Made by a program: the position numbers and the translations under genes. This document shows, piece after piece, positions 1-6,664 of a DNA stretch of 23,222 nucleotides. The notes beneath the pieces are model-generated. The model saw only the letters and a program-made list of their open reading frames with translations, ran no database searches and was not told where the DNA came from. The stretch spans positions 1 to 23,222 of the forward strand of contig CAKUXN010000004.1 in the NCBI GenBank assembly GCA_934700415.1, written 5' to 3'. Origin of the DNA: an uncultured Candidatus Saccharibacteria bacterium. GTDB lineage: Bacteria > Patescibacteriota > Saccharimonadia > Saccharimonadales > Saccharimonadaceae. Positions within the stretch are counted from its first letter, which is position 1, and each line of letters begins with the position of its first letter.

Positions 1-25
1 ACTAGAAATGCAACCCCCTACATGA

Positions 26-31
26 TATAAT
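26..31 (+). promoter_or_regulatory. Extended -10 promoter, leaderless start
   Basis: TATAAT preceded by TGA (extended -10), with 6 nt between the box and the ATG at 38. With normal initiation 6-7 nt after the box, transcription would begin on the start codon itself. No Shine-Dalgarno sequence fits in the gap. Confidence 0.7.
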
Positions 32-37
32 AAAACC

Positions 38-739
38 ATGAGCATTTTGGTATCTGTAATTATTCTTATAATAATTGCGCTTATTCAGGATTTATTACAA
101 CTAGTGCCTGGTGTTTTTGCAAGTTTTTATCATTATGCTGTTGGTAAGAAAAATCGTAAATTCGCCGATTCTTTGAGCTTATATTTTCTACTCGGCAATG
201 AAGTATTCATTATTACAATTTTCTTCATTTTGTGCACCTTATTTTTCACAATTAATAATTTCTTTGAAATAAATACTATTTATTTATATTGGATTTTGGC
301 TGGTATTTTCACCGCGGAAACTACCATAAGTCTCTTCTTATATTATAGAAAAGGTAAATTCACCGAATTATTCATTTCAAGAAATACCGCCAGCAATTTA
401 GAAAAACAATCCAAAAACGTCAAAACTCCATCCGATGCTTTTATTCTTGGCTTTTTATCGCGCGTACCAGAATTATTTTTTACCTTACCACTTTATCTGC
501 TCGCAATTATTCTGTTAATTGACTTTTTAGTTGTTCCTCGTGCTTTAATACTTATTTTATTCATTTTCATTTCGCTTTTACCGATTATTATCATTCATTT
601 ATTTTATTTTACCGGCCACAACTTATCCCATATTGAACGTTTTCGCATTAAAATTAAACCCTTTATCAAAATATTTCTTAGTTTAAGTTTTCTCTCTTTA
701 GCCACGTTAATTATTATAGGAATATTCAATCATGGATGA
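38..739 (+). CDS. Polytopic membrane protein of unknown function
   Basis: A 233-aa protein I do not recognise. It is strongly hydrophobic, with about six predicted membrane segments: roughly residues 3-28, 50-72, 78-100, 145-168, 170-195 and 210-230. A charged loop around residues 103-135 holds most of the Lys and Asp. The start follows directly from the TATAAT box at 26-31, so the mRNA is probably leaderless. The 3' end overlaps the next gene by 8 nt, which suggests co-translation. AUA codons are used (two in a row at codons 11-12). It could be a transporter or a membrane anchor for the downstream flavoprotein, but nothing in the sequence proves either. Confidence 0.75.
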   Translation: MSILVSVIILIIIALIQDLLQLVPGVFASFYHYAVGKKNRKFADSLSLYFLLGNEVFIITIFFILCTLFFTINNFFEINTIYLYWILAGIFTAETTISLFLYYRKGKFTELFISRNTASNLEKQSKNVKTPSDAFILGFLSRVPELFFTLPLYLLAIILLIDFLVVPRALILILFIFISLLPIIIIHLFYFTGHNLSHIERFRIKIKPFIKIFLSLSFLSLATLIIIGIFNHG

Positions 740-971
740 TTTGCTAGAAAAAAGAATCCGCAAAGATCTCAAACAACATGCTCGCGCCATTAATTTGCCA
801 GAAGGTGCCGCCGATTCTTTTATCAACAATACTCTAATAGTGGCTAAGAAAAAACTAAATAATAAAACTATCATCACGGAAGAAGATCTCACAAGAATCA
901 TTGTCAAAGAATTAAAAAAATACAATGCTGATTTTGCTTATGTTTATCAAATCCATGATAAAATAATATAA
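732..971 (+). CDS. Small conserved-looking protein of unknown function, ATP-cone-like pattern
   Basis: A 79-aa, charged, soluble and mostly helical protein. It starts inside the upstream membrane-protein gene (8-nt overlap) and ends 10 nt before the oxidoreductase gene, so the three likely form one operon. The second half, from about residue 47, has an acidic ITEEDL turn, a helix with EL-KK, and a final AYVYQIHDKII. That order is loosely reminiscent of the end of ATP-cone domains found in NrdR and ribonucleotide reductases. The resemblance is by eye only and the domain would be incomplete, so no function is assigned. No signal peptide or membrane segment is seen. Confidence 0.7.
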   Translation: MDDLLEKRIRKDLKQHARAINLPEGAADSFINNTLIVAKKKLNNKTIITEEDLTRIIVKELKKYNADFAYVYQIHDKII

Positions 972-981
972 AGGGTATAAA

Positions 982-2349
982 ATGGGCAAAAAATACAATT
1001 TTGATTATATTATTATAGGTAGTGGCCCTGCTGGTAGTACAGCTGCACTCACTTTAGCAAAAAATTCCAAAAAACGCATTGCGCTTGTAGAAGGACAGGC
1101 TTTTGGTGGCAACAATCTCAATTCCCGCGATATACCATATGCAGTAAGTTTAGATTTTTCACACAGCTTTACTAAATTCATTAATTGCCCAGAAGTGAAC
1201 GGACAAGAATTCCATTATAATTTCCCTACTATCATCAATCACCAAAAATCTGTAATTAACTCTTTTGAGCAAGGTAAAAAAATCTATTTTGAAGAACGTG
1301 GTATTACCTGTATTGAAGGATATGCTCATTTTTTGGATGCTCACACAATAGCAGTAAACAATGTTCAATACTCTTCCGAAAATTTTATCTTAGCTACTGG
1401 CTCTAAGCTCAATACTATGGGTATTTCCGGCGCAGATACTAATTCCTTCCTTGCTCCAGATTCTGCCATTAAAATCCCACGACTGCCCAAATACGCCCTT
1501 ATTATCGGCGGCGGACCTACTGGATGCGAAATTGCTTCCTACTATGCCGAACTTGGCTCAAAAGTTATCATTATGGAACGCGAGAATCGTCTTCTTCCAC
1601 ACGAAGACGAGGATACAAGTTCCTGTATTACAGATTATTTCACTCATAAATTAGGCATTCTCGTCGTCACCAACGCTGAAGTAGTGGCTATCGAAAAAGA
1701 CCAAGTCAGCAAACGCATCATCTACTCATCTAATGGTCAAGAAAAACTTATCCGTATCGACAATATAATACTGGCTACTGGTTCAAAACCCCACTCCGAC
1801 TATGGTTTAGAAAATGCCAAAGTTAAACTAAAACAAAATGGCGCCATCGCTGTTAACAAATTCTTCCAAACCAGTGCCAAAAATATCTACGCTATAGGTG
1901 ATTGCATTGGTGGTGAATCATCTACCGAACGTTCTGAATACCAAGCTTCCCTTCTTGCTTCAAATTTACTCAAAAAATCCAAAAGCCTTCCAAGTTACAA
2001 AGGCTTTGCTCGCATTACCAACACAATGCCTGAAATTGTCACCATTGGCTTCACTGAACAAAGACTTAAAAAGCTCAAGCGCAAATACAAAAAATCTATT
2101 ATTTATTTTAAAGATCTTCCTGCCAGCAAAATTCATTTCTTTAGTTCTGGCTTTGTTAAGATTCTCACTGACCGTAAAAATCATATTGTTGGAGCCTGTA
2201 TTGTTGGGCCAAACGCGAATTTAATGGCACCAGAACTATCTCTTTCGATTCGCCATAATCTTAATATCCTAGAAATCGCCAGTACTCCACATACCACCAA
2301 TAGCTACGTTAGAGCAATCAAATTAGCCGCGAAGCAACTTATCAAATAA
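982..2349 (+). CDS. Pyridine nucleotide-disulfide oxidoreductase family flavoprotein lacking the redox cysteines
   Basis: A 455-aa protein, the usual length of class I FAD/NAD(P)-dependent disulfide reductases such as dihydrolipoamide dehydrogenase and mercuric reductase. The FAD dinucleotide motif GSGPAG is at residues 13-18, a second motif (GGGPTG) with VIIMER lies in the NAD(P) domain near residue 175, and the FAD-closing NIYAIGDC segment is near residue 305. The C-terminal dimerisation domain follows. The redox-active Cys-x4-Cys site is absent: the aligned positions are Asn45 and Asp50 within GGNNLNSRDIP. The C-terminal His is kept (His437), but its Glu partner is replaced by Tyr442. It is therefore unlikely to act through a dithiol. 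It may be an NAD(P)H:quinone or other electron-transfer flavoprotein. It is the last gene before a strong terminator. Confidence 0.85.
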   Translation: MGKKYNFDYIIIGSGPAGSTAALTLAKNSKKRIALVEGQAFGGNNLNSRDIPYAVSLDFSHSFTKFINCPEVNGQEFHYNFPTIINHQKSVINSFEQGKKIYFEERGITCIEGYAHFLDAHTIAVNNVQYSSENFILATGSKLNTMGISGADTNSFLAPDSAIKIPRLPKYALIIGGGPTGCEIASYYAELGSKVIIMERENRLLPHEDEDTSSCITDYFTHKLGILVVTNAEVVAIEKDQVSKRIIYSSNGQEKLIRIDNIILATGSKPHSDYGLENAKVKLKQNGAIAVNKFFQTSAKNIYAIGDCIGGESSTERSEYQASLLASNLLKKSKSLPSYKGFARITNTMPEIVTIGFTEQRLKKLKRKYKKSIIYFKDLPASKIHFFSSGFVKILTDRKNHIVGACIVGPNANLMAPELSLSIRHNLNILEIASTPHTTNSYVRAIKLAAKQLIK

Positions 2350-2390
2350 AAAATCAGCCTAAGTTAGGGGGGTAACTTAGGCTGATTTTT
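2349..2390. terminator. Bidirectional intrinsic terminator
   Basis: A perfect 18-bp inverted repeat (arms 2349-2366 and 2373-2390) with a six-G loop. It is flanked by A-runs on the left and T-runs on the right, so it works in both directions. It ends the flavoprotein operon on the plus strand and the initiator tRNA/pilin transcription on the minus strand. Confidence 0.9.
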
Positions 2391-2411
2391 ATTCTAAACT
2401 ATTTTAGAACT

Positions 2412-2488
2412 TGGTGGCGGGGGCTAGATTTGAACTAGCGACCTTTTGGTTATGAGCCAAACGAGCTACCAGGCTGCTCTACCCCGCG
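2412..2488 (-). tRNA. Initiator tRNA-fMet (CAU)
   Basis: A 77-nt cloverleaf with encoded CCA. The 5' end CGCGGGG, the D-arm segment AGAGCAGCCTGGTAGCTC and the loop CTCATAA are typical of bacterial initiator tRNA. Position 1 is unpaired (C1 opposite C72), keeping the initiator-type mismatch, although most bacteria have C1/A72. The anticodon stem is TTTGG/CCAAA, so only two of the three consecutive G-C pairs that mark initiators are present (29-41 is U-A). A TATAAT box lies at 2500-2505, 11 nt upstream of the mature 5' end. Confidence 0.95.
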
Positions 2489-2499
2489 ACATAACAGAT

Positions 2500-2505
2500 A
2501 TTATA
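2500..2505 (-). promoter_or_regulatory. -10 box of the initiator tRNA gene
   Basis: TATAAT on the minus strand, 11 nt upstream of the mature tRNA 5' end. It predicts a very short 5' leader of about 4-5 nt. Confidence 0.6.
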
Positions 2506-2550
2506 CACCAAGTTGTATTTTTTGTAAACCTTATATATTTAAAGATATTT

Positions 2551-3906
2551 TTACAAGTTGTTAAGTGCAGCTGGATATTCGGCCATGCTATGTTCACTTG
2601 TTACTTGAAGCATCTTCTTAAAATCTTCATCAACTTGTACAGCATAGAATGGGAAATTGAACGCATTATCGTCTGGCTCAAATCTGATCTCTACACGTCT
2701 ATATAAATCATTCGCCCTACCAGTTGAGTCAATCATTACTTGCATTCTACTAAGCATCGCTACATTATCACCTACTACATTGCCACTTTCATCAATAGCT
2801 CCGCATGTTACACCATCCTTACAAATTAATTCTAATGAGAAATCAGTTTCTGGCTGGCCGTACGGTAACGACACTACGAATATGAAAGTCTCGTCACTCC
2901 TAGCCCCACCAATCGGATCTGGTAAATCTAAAGTAGTCGAACAAGCATATTCCGAAGATGAATTCTCAGGACAATAAACTGCGAATGGATAATCTTTACT
3001 GTGGTCATTAGTGCTAGCTAATTGAGCTTTTGTCAATGTATTTTTACTGCCATCGTATGCACCGATATATGTCCACTCGCTATTCACTTCCCCACGATTA
3101 CCACCAGCTATGGATGTGTTATTCGTTGGGACCAAATACACCATAGCTCGGTCCGTCATTGTTCCGTTTGATTTACCATTCAACTGGCTAAGCGTAAAAT
3201 TGACCGCAGTCTGAATTAGCTGAACACCAAGCGTCGGCGGCACTGCTGGATCAGTTAGATTCAAAGACTGAAAACCGACTCTCGAAGCATCACTTATCAC
3301 ATTGTTATACTCAAACTTCTGATCACCACCTTTATATGAATACCAACTTACTTTTACGGAAGCAATATTACTTGCTACTGTGTTATCTAATTTAATCTTA
3401 ATAATTCTATACGGGTTGGAAGCATTCAAATCTGCACGGTAATCACTCAGCTTCGTCTGTATAATCGCACAAGTATAAGCTTGATTCATATTATTGTTAC
3501 TAGCCCCACCAATGTTTTCCTTCTCCTCAACAACCACTTCCTGACCTTCTTTATCGCTTTCTCTAATTCTACCCAAAATGTGCCCCACCATATTACAATC
3601 AGGATTTTCCATCCACCAAATTATTTCGCCACAACTTACATTATTGTCGTTATTTGGCTCAATTGCAGTATTGTTCGAAGACATCAAACAGTTTTGATAA
3701 TTGATAAAAGCAGCCTTTGCATCCTCCACCCCAGCTAAAGCCGCATCATAAGCCGACTGAGATAGATCACTATTTGAAGACCTAGCAATTTCCATAATAA
3801 TTGCCGAGGCAAAGCTTGACGCAATAATTACAAGAATCAACGTCGAAAATGCCACCACATAAAATGAAGCAGCGCCAGATTTAAACTTATTCTTTAATAA
3901 TTTCAT
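2551..3906 (-). CDS. PilX/GspK-like pilus assembly protein
   Basis: A 451-aa protein with a short basic N-terminus (KLLKNKFKSG), a single hydrophobic helix at about residues 13-42, and the phrase AYDAALAGVEDAKAAF just after it. That phrase resembles the start of PilX and GspK-type minor pilins. There is no Glu at position 5 after the putative cleavage glycine; lack of Glu5 is a known peculiarity of GspK-type tip pseudopilins. The rest is a large Asn/Ser-rich extracytoplasmic domain with several Cys. Its ATG directly abuts the upstream gene's TAG, and the ribosome site GGAGG lies within the last codons of that gene, so translation is coupled. It is the third gene of a minor pilin operon and probably sits at the pilus tip. 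Confidence 0.75.
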   Translation of the reverse strand: MKLLKNKFKSGAASFYVVAFSTLILVIIASSFASAIIMEIARSSNSDLSQSAYDAALAGVEDAKAAFINYQNCLMSSNNTAIEPNNDNNVSCGEIIWWMENPDCNMVGHILGRIRESDKEGQEVVVEEKENIGGASNNNMNQAYTCAIIQTKLSDYRADLNASNPYRIIKIKLDNTVASNIASVKVSWYSYKGGDQKFEYNNVISDASRVGFQSLNLTDPAVPPTLGVQLIQTAVNFTLSQLNGKSNGTMTDRAMVYLVPTNNTSIAGGNRGEVNSEWTYIGAYDGSKNTLTKAQLASTNDHSKDYPFAVYCPENSSSEYACSTTLDLPDPIGGARSDETFIFVVSLPYGQPETDFSLELICKDGVTCGAIDESGNVVGDNVAMLSRMQVMIDSTGRANDLYRRVEIRFEPDDNAFNFPFYAVQVDEDFKKMLQVTSEHSMAEYPAALNNL

Positions 3907-4851
3907 CTATCCTCCATTTACCTGTATGGCAAAATTAAATTTATTAATCGCACAATAATTATAGGTATCCGAAGCATAACTTTCTGGTGCAGAACAAGAA
4001 TTGCCGTTCGCCATAATATCGATTCCACCACCAATCGTACCAAGAATAAAGGAAACCGAGTAGAATACATTATCATTGCTAGTACTTACAGCTGGTCTCG
4101 CTACAAATAAATCATATAATGCTAGTTCATTGCCGCCATCATTTGGCAATAAATTAGAAACATCACTCTTAAGAGTCCCATTCTCAATTACGCTAATATC
4201 AGCTTCATTAGAAAGGCCTTCATACTTCTTGCCCGTCTTGTCAACCATCGCCATGCATACAGCATGCTTAGGGTCTTGCACTTTAATTAGTCTGAAATAA
4301 TCGCCATTATTATAGTAAAGTTTAGTTTTTCCGTCATTTTTATCTAAATAAGCCAGCTTTACCCAAGTCTTACTCGTCTTAGAGGCAAATGTAGCATTAT
4401 CGGACACAAAATAACCACTATTCCAAATATAAGAATCGGATCCAGTACAAAAAGCTCCATAAATTGGCACGTTACTTTTTGTTTGACCGCCAATTGAAAC
4501 ATTTTCTTTTTTTACAACATACGTATATTTGTATGCATTGTCGTTTATGCATTTTTGTGCTTCAATATTTGGTAACGCATTATATGTATTGCTATCATAA
4601 TTATCCTTAAATACTGCATCCTGACAAAGGTTGGTAAACGATCTTATATATGAATTCTGTACCGATAATCTCATCTCATTAGATAAATCCGTGCCAACAT
4701 TGTTCACGCGACTAAGTGTTATTCCTCTATGATAAGCCGACACAGTATTACTAATTATCAAAACTACCGATATAGATAAGACGCCAATAAAAACCATCGA
4801 AAAGGCCAGCTCAACCAACGTAAATCCTTCCCTAAGTTTCTTCATAGACAT
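3907..4851 (-). CDS. Type IV pilin-like minor pilin (PilW/PilJ-like)
   Basis: A 314-aa protein with a class III (type IV prepilin) signal: MSMKKLREG followed by FTLVE, a Glu at +5, and a hydrophobic helix to about residue 33. It should be cut after Gly by the prepilin peptidase and methylated on Phe. The long C-terminal domain has several Cys and no recognisable enzyme motif. Size and operon position (between a shorter pilin and a GspK-like protein) fit a PilW/GspJ role in a pilus-tip complex; this is inference from order. The ATG at 4851 is chosen because a TATAAT box lies exactly 6 nt upstream; a second ATG two codons later is an alternative. Confidence 0.8.
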   Translation of the reverse strand: MSMKKLREGFTLVELAFSMVFIGVLSISVVLIISNTVSAYHRGITLSRVNNVGTDLSNEMRLSVQNSYIRSFTNLCQDAVFKDNYDSNTYNALPNIEAQKCINDNAYKYTYVVKKENVSIGGQTKSNVPIYGAFCTGSDSYIWNSGYFVSDNATFASKTSKTWVKLAYLDKNDGKTKLYYNNGDYFRLIKVQDPKHAVCMAMVDKTGKKYEGLSNEADISVIENGTLKSDVSNLLPNDGGNELALYDLFVARPAVSTSNDNVFYSVSFILGTIGGGIDIMANGNSCSAPESYASDTYNYCAINKFNFAIQVNGG

Positions 4852-4857
4852 ATTATT

Positions 4858-4863
4858 ATTATA
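4858..4863 (-). promoter_or_regulatory. Extended -10 promoter, leaderless start of the second minor pilin
   Basis: TGCTATAAT on the minus strand with 6 nt between the box and the ATG at 4851. It sits in the 36-nt gap after the upstream pilin, so this gene has its own start even though it follows another pilin. Confidence 0.7.
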
Positions 4864-4887
4864 GCATAACTATTTTCAAAAAAACTA

Positions 4888-5720
4888 TTACTTTACGCAT
4901 TTATTAATTACTGGGTCATTTGATAAATCAACTATTTCTACACCCGATGCATTTCTTGCATTACTGATTATTCTTATATTCCTTCTTAGCGAGCCAGTCT
5001 GTCCAACACCATAAGGGTTCAAGCAAAAATCCACTTCTTGAACTTTAAAGGCATTTTGATTATCTTCTGGAAGAGACAATACATCAGTTAATAATTTTGC
5101 AGCCTGGTCATAATTGCCGTTCGTATTAAGTACTTGATTCACCTCAATCACTTTATTACTGACCAGTGTATTAATCATGCCTGATTTTGGATGACGAGCA
5201 ACTAAAACAGAGCCAGTAAACAATTCTTTTTCCTTTGTGCTTTCGACTACCGATCCCCATATTGGGCTATAACTTTCGGCGATACCCACCGTTTTTAAGC
5301 CAGTTACCACGCCTAAATTATTTTTTTCTTCAATTAGCACATTGGCTGACAAAGCCGCCAGCAAAATACTTATAGTACTCGTACCGCTATTTTTGTCCTC
5401 AACATCACCAACCACATCATACACAAAAACTTTCTGCATATCACTAGGGATTTCGGCTCCATTAAAGTCATACCTTTGTCCAAAAGAAATTAATTTTCCA
5501 TAAATTGCCTTGTCACTTCTTCCGCCATTAATTCCTTGTGTATTAACCACTTCAGAATAAACACTGCGTACAAATCTCGCAAAGTTTTGCACCGAATCAT
5601 TGTATTTTTGTTGCCAAATCGAATTTTGTGTTCCAGCGATAATTACCACAAATAAAAGGCCTGTCAATGCAATAAAAAATGATATCTCAATTAAGGTAAA
5701 CCCAGATATTTTTTTCTCAT
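4888..5720 (-). CDS. Type IV pilin-like minor pilin with an apparent frameshift in its leader
   Basis: The body reads from about 5718 to 4888 as GFTLIEISFF followed by a hydrophobic helix and a roughly 240-residue extracytoplasmic domain, a standard prepilin. No usable start exists in that frame: an in-frame TAG stands at 5722-5724 with no ATG, GTG or TTG before the cleavage site. The only well-placed ATG (5718-5720, 6 nt after a TATAAT) is in another frame and stops after nine codons. One extra A in the seven-A run (5709-5715) would give MRKKISG joined to FTLIE, a perfect prepilin leader. The cause may be a sequencing error, a phase-variable switch, slippage-dependent expression or a fresh pseudogene. 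A downstream TTG at 5667 would remove the pilin signal and is unlikely to be the true start. It is first in the minor pilin gene set. Confidence 0.7.
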
Positions 5721-5726
5721 ACTACG

Positions 5727-5732
5727 ATTATA
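5727..5732 (-). promoter_or_regulatory. Extended -10 promoter of the first minor pilin
   Basis: TGCTATAAT on the minus strand, 6 nt before the ATG at 5720. Because this spacing recurs at other genes here, it supports 5720 as the native start and therefore supports the frameshift interpretation. Confidence 0.7.
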
Positions 5733-5742
5733 GCATAAGTTT

Positions 5743-6174
5743 TTAGTTATTTGGGAATAGGTACATTAACCATTTTTCAAAATTTGAATAATCTTGTTCT
5801 TCCTTAACCAAAGCTACATTTGTCTTATATTTATTTTTTGCCTTCTCAGAATTTTCTGGTAAATATACCATATGCTCACCCAGCAATTGTTTGTTTGCAA
5901 ACTTCCGCGCCGCCAATTCTCTATATTCATCCGAAGCATAATATTCGTTTTCGAGCTCTGCTGCTTCGACTTCGATGGTAAGCAACTGCAAAGTTTTTTG
6001 TTCAGCATTCAATCTTTCCACCAATTCCCAGTTTCTAGACATCGCCTCAATCGATTGATAAGTCCAAACCAAGCACAAAATCACTGCAAGAGCCAATACT
6101 ACATTTTCTAAAGACAGAAAACCGTGCTTTAAACGATATTTAAACCTCCGAATCACACTTTTTATTCCGTTCAC
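5743..6174 (-). CDS. DivIC/FtsL/FtsB-like septum formation initiator
   Basis: A 143-aa bitopic membrane protein. It has a basic cytoplasmic N-terminus (about residues 1-20), one transmembrane helix (about 23-43), a coiled coil (about 45-78), then YYASDEYRELAARKF and GEHMVYLPEN. This ending matches the DivIC/FtsB family pattern in which the coiled coil is followed by an E-x-ARE-like stretch and a GE-hydrophobic-P motif. Such proteins join the FtsQLB-type divisome complex outside the membrane. The start is GTG at 6174, chosen because TATAAT lies 7 nt upstream. It lies just upstream of the pilin genes but has its own promoter. Confidence 0.75.
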   Translation of the reverse strand: MNGIKSVIRRFKYRLKHGFLSLENVVLALAVILCLVWTYQSIEAMSRNWELVERLNAEQKTLQLLTIEVEAAELENEYYASDEYRELAARKFANKQLLGEHMVYLPENSEKAKNKYKTNVALVKEEQDYSNFEKWLMYLFPNN

Positions 6175-6181
6175 GCTTACT

Positions 6182-6187
6182 ATTATA
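6182..6187 (-). promoter_or_regulatory. -10 box, leaderless GTG start of the DivIC-like gene
   Basis: TATAAT on the minus strand, 7 nt before the GTG at 6174. It is divergent from the tRNA-Ile promoter at 6199-6204. Confidence 0.6.
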
Positions 6188-6212
6188 ACATTTTGTGGTA
6201 AAATAAAGAAAT

Positions 6213-6289
6213 CGGGGTATAGCTCAGCTGGTTAGAGCATGCGTCTTATACACGCAGTGTCCTTGGTTCGAGTCCAAGTACCCCGACCA
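6213..6289 (+). tRNA. tRNA-Ile (UAU)
   Basis: A 77-nt cloverleaf: acceptor CGGGGTA/TACCCCG, D-arm with AGCTCAGCTGGTTAGAGC, anticodon stem TGCGT/ACGCA, loop CTTATAC (anticodon UAU), T-arm CTTGGTTCGAGTCCAAG, discriminator A and encoded CCA. UAU reads AUA directly. Most bacteria instead use tRNA-Ile2 with CAU modified to lysidine by TilS, so this is a rare anticodon. An extended -10 (TGG plus TAAAAT at 6199-6204) lies 8 nt upstream. Two hairpins follow. Confidence 0.9.
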
Positions 6290-6308
6290 GACGAGTAAGC
6301 GAGCAAAA

Positions 6309-6330
6309 AAAAATAAGCTTGCTTATTTTA
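6309..6330 (+). terminator. AT-rich hairpin after tRNA-Ile
   Basis: AATAAG/CTTATT inverted repeat with a short loop, preceded by an A-run and followed by TTTTATTT. It is weak alone but well placed to end the tRNA transcript. Confidence 0.5.
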
Positions 6331-6342
6331 TTTCGAGCATTT

Positions 6343-6370
6343 AAAAATACCGCTTTCGCGGTATTTTTTT
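6343..6370. terminator. Bidirectional intrinsic terminator
   Basis: AAAAATACCGC / GCGGTATTTTT stem with a TTTC loop, followed by a T-run on the plus strand and by A-derived Ts on the minus strand. It lies between convergent tRNA-Ile (+) and the 67-aa gene (-), and probably serves both. Confidence 0.85.
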
Positions 6371-6394
6371 GCACCTAACTAATTTCGCGCGCAA

Positions 6395-6598
6395 TTATTT
6401 TTTCTTGAGAGTCAAGAAACCATTGCGTGGATTTTCACAAACCATACGATCAGAAGGTAGGTCACATGGGGTTCCCTTGCCACCTTTTTCGTCCTTAGTG
6501 AAGAAATAAATAGTTTGAGGTTTGCCACCACGAAGAGTTACTTCAGATTTATGAAGGTAGTACTTTACTCCCTTGCCGTTGGTATGTTCGTAAGCCAT
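6395..6598 (-). CDS. Small conserved-looking protein of unknown function
   Basis: A 67-aa soluble basic protein rich in Gly, Lys and aromatic residues. Landmarks are KYYLHKSEVTLRGG, IYFFTK and the C-terminal VCENPRNGFLTLKKK. I cannot name the family; the segmented beta-strand pattern suggests a small beta-rich domain. Two Cys (in PCDLP and VCENP) could pair or bind metal. Expression is probably high: a near-consensus sigma-70-like promoter (6630-6658) and a strong ribosome site (AAGGAGGAA at 6605-6613, 6 nt before ATG) stand out against the leaderless starts of most neighbours. It ends before a shared terminator. Confidence 0.8.
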   Translation of the reverse strand: MAYEHTNGKGVKYYLHKSEVTLRGGKPQTIYFFTKDEKGGKGTPCDLPSDRMVCENPRNGFLTLKKK

Positions 6599-6629
6599 TT
6601 AAGCTTCCTCCTTAAGTTAATATACTTAT

Positions 6630-6658
6630 ATCTTATGACCCCGAGAAATAATTGTCAA
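6630..6658 (-). promoter_or_regulatory. Near-consensus sigma-70-type promoter of the 67-aa gene
   Basis: TTGACA (6653-6658) and TAAGAT (6630-6635) on the minus strand with a 17-nt spacer. The predicted start near 6623 leaves a leader of about 25 nt containing the AAGGAGGAA ribosome site. Confidence 0.75.
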
Positions 6659-6664
6659 GGGGTA

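Noticed and set aside
4888..5667. TTG at 5667 as the start of the first minor pilin
   Set aside because: It would delete the KKISG-FTLIE processing site that is encoded directly upstream in the same frame and lacks a ribosome site.
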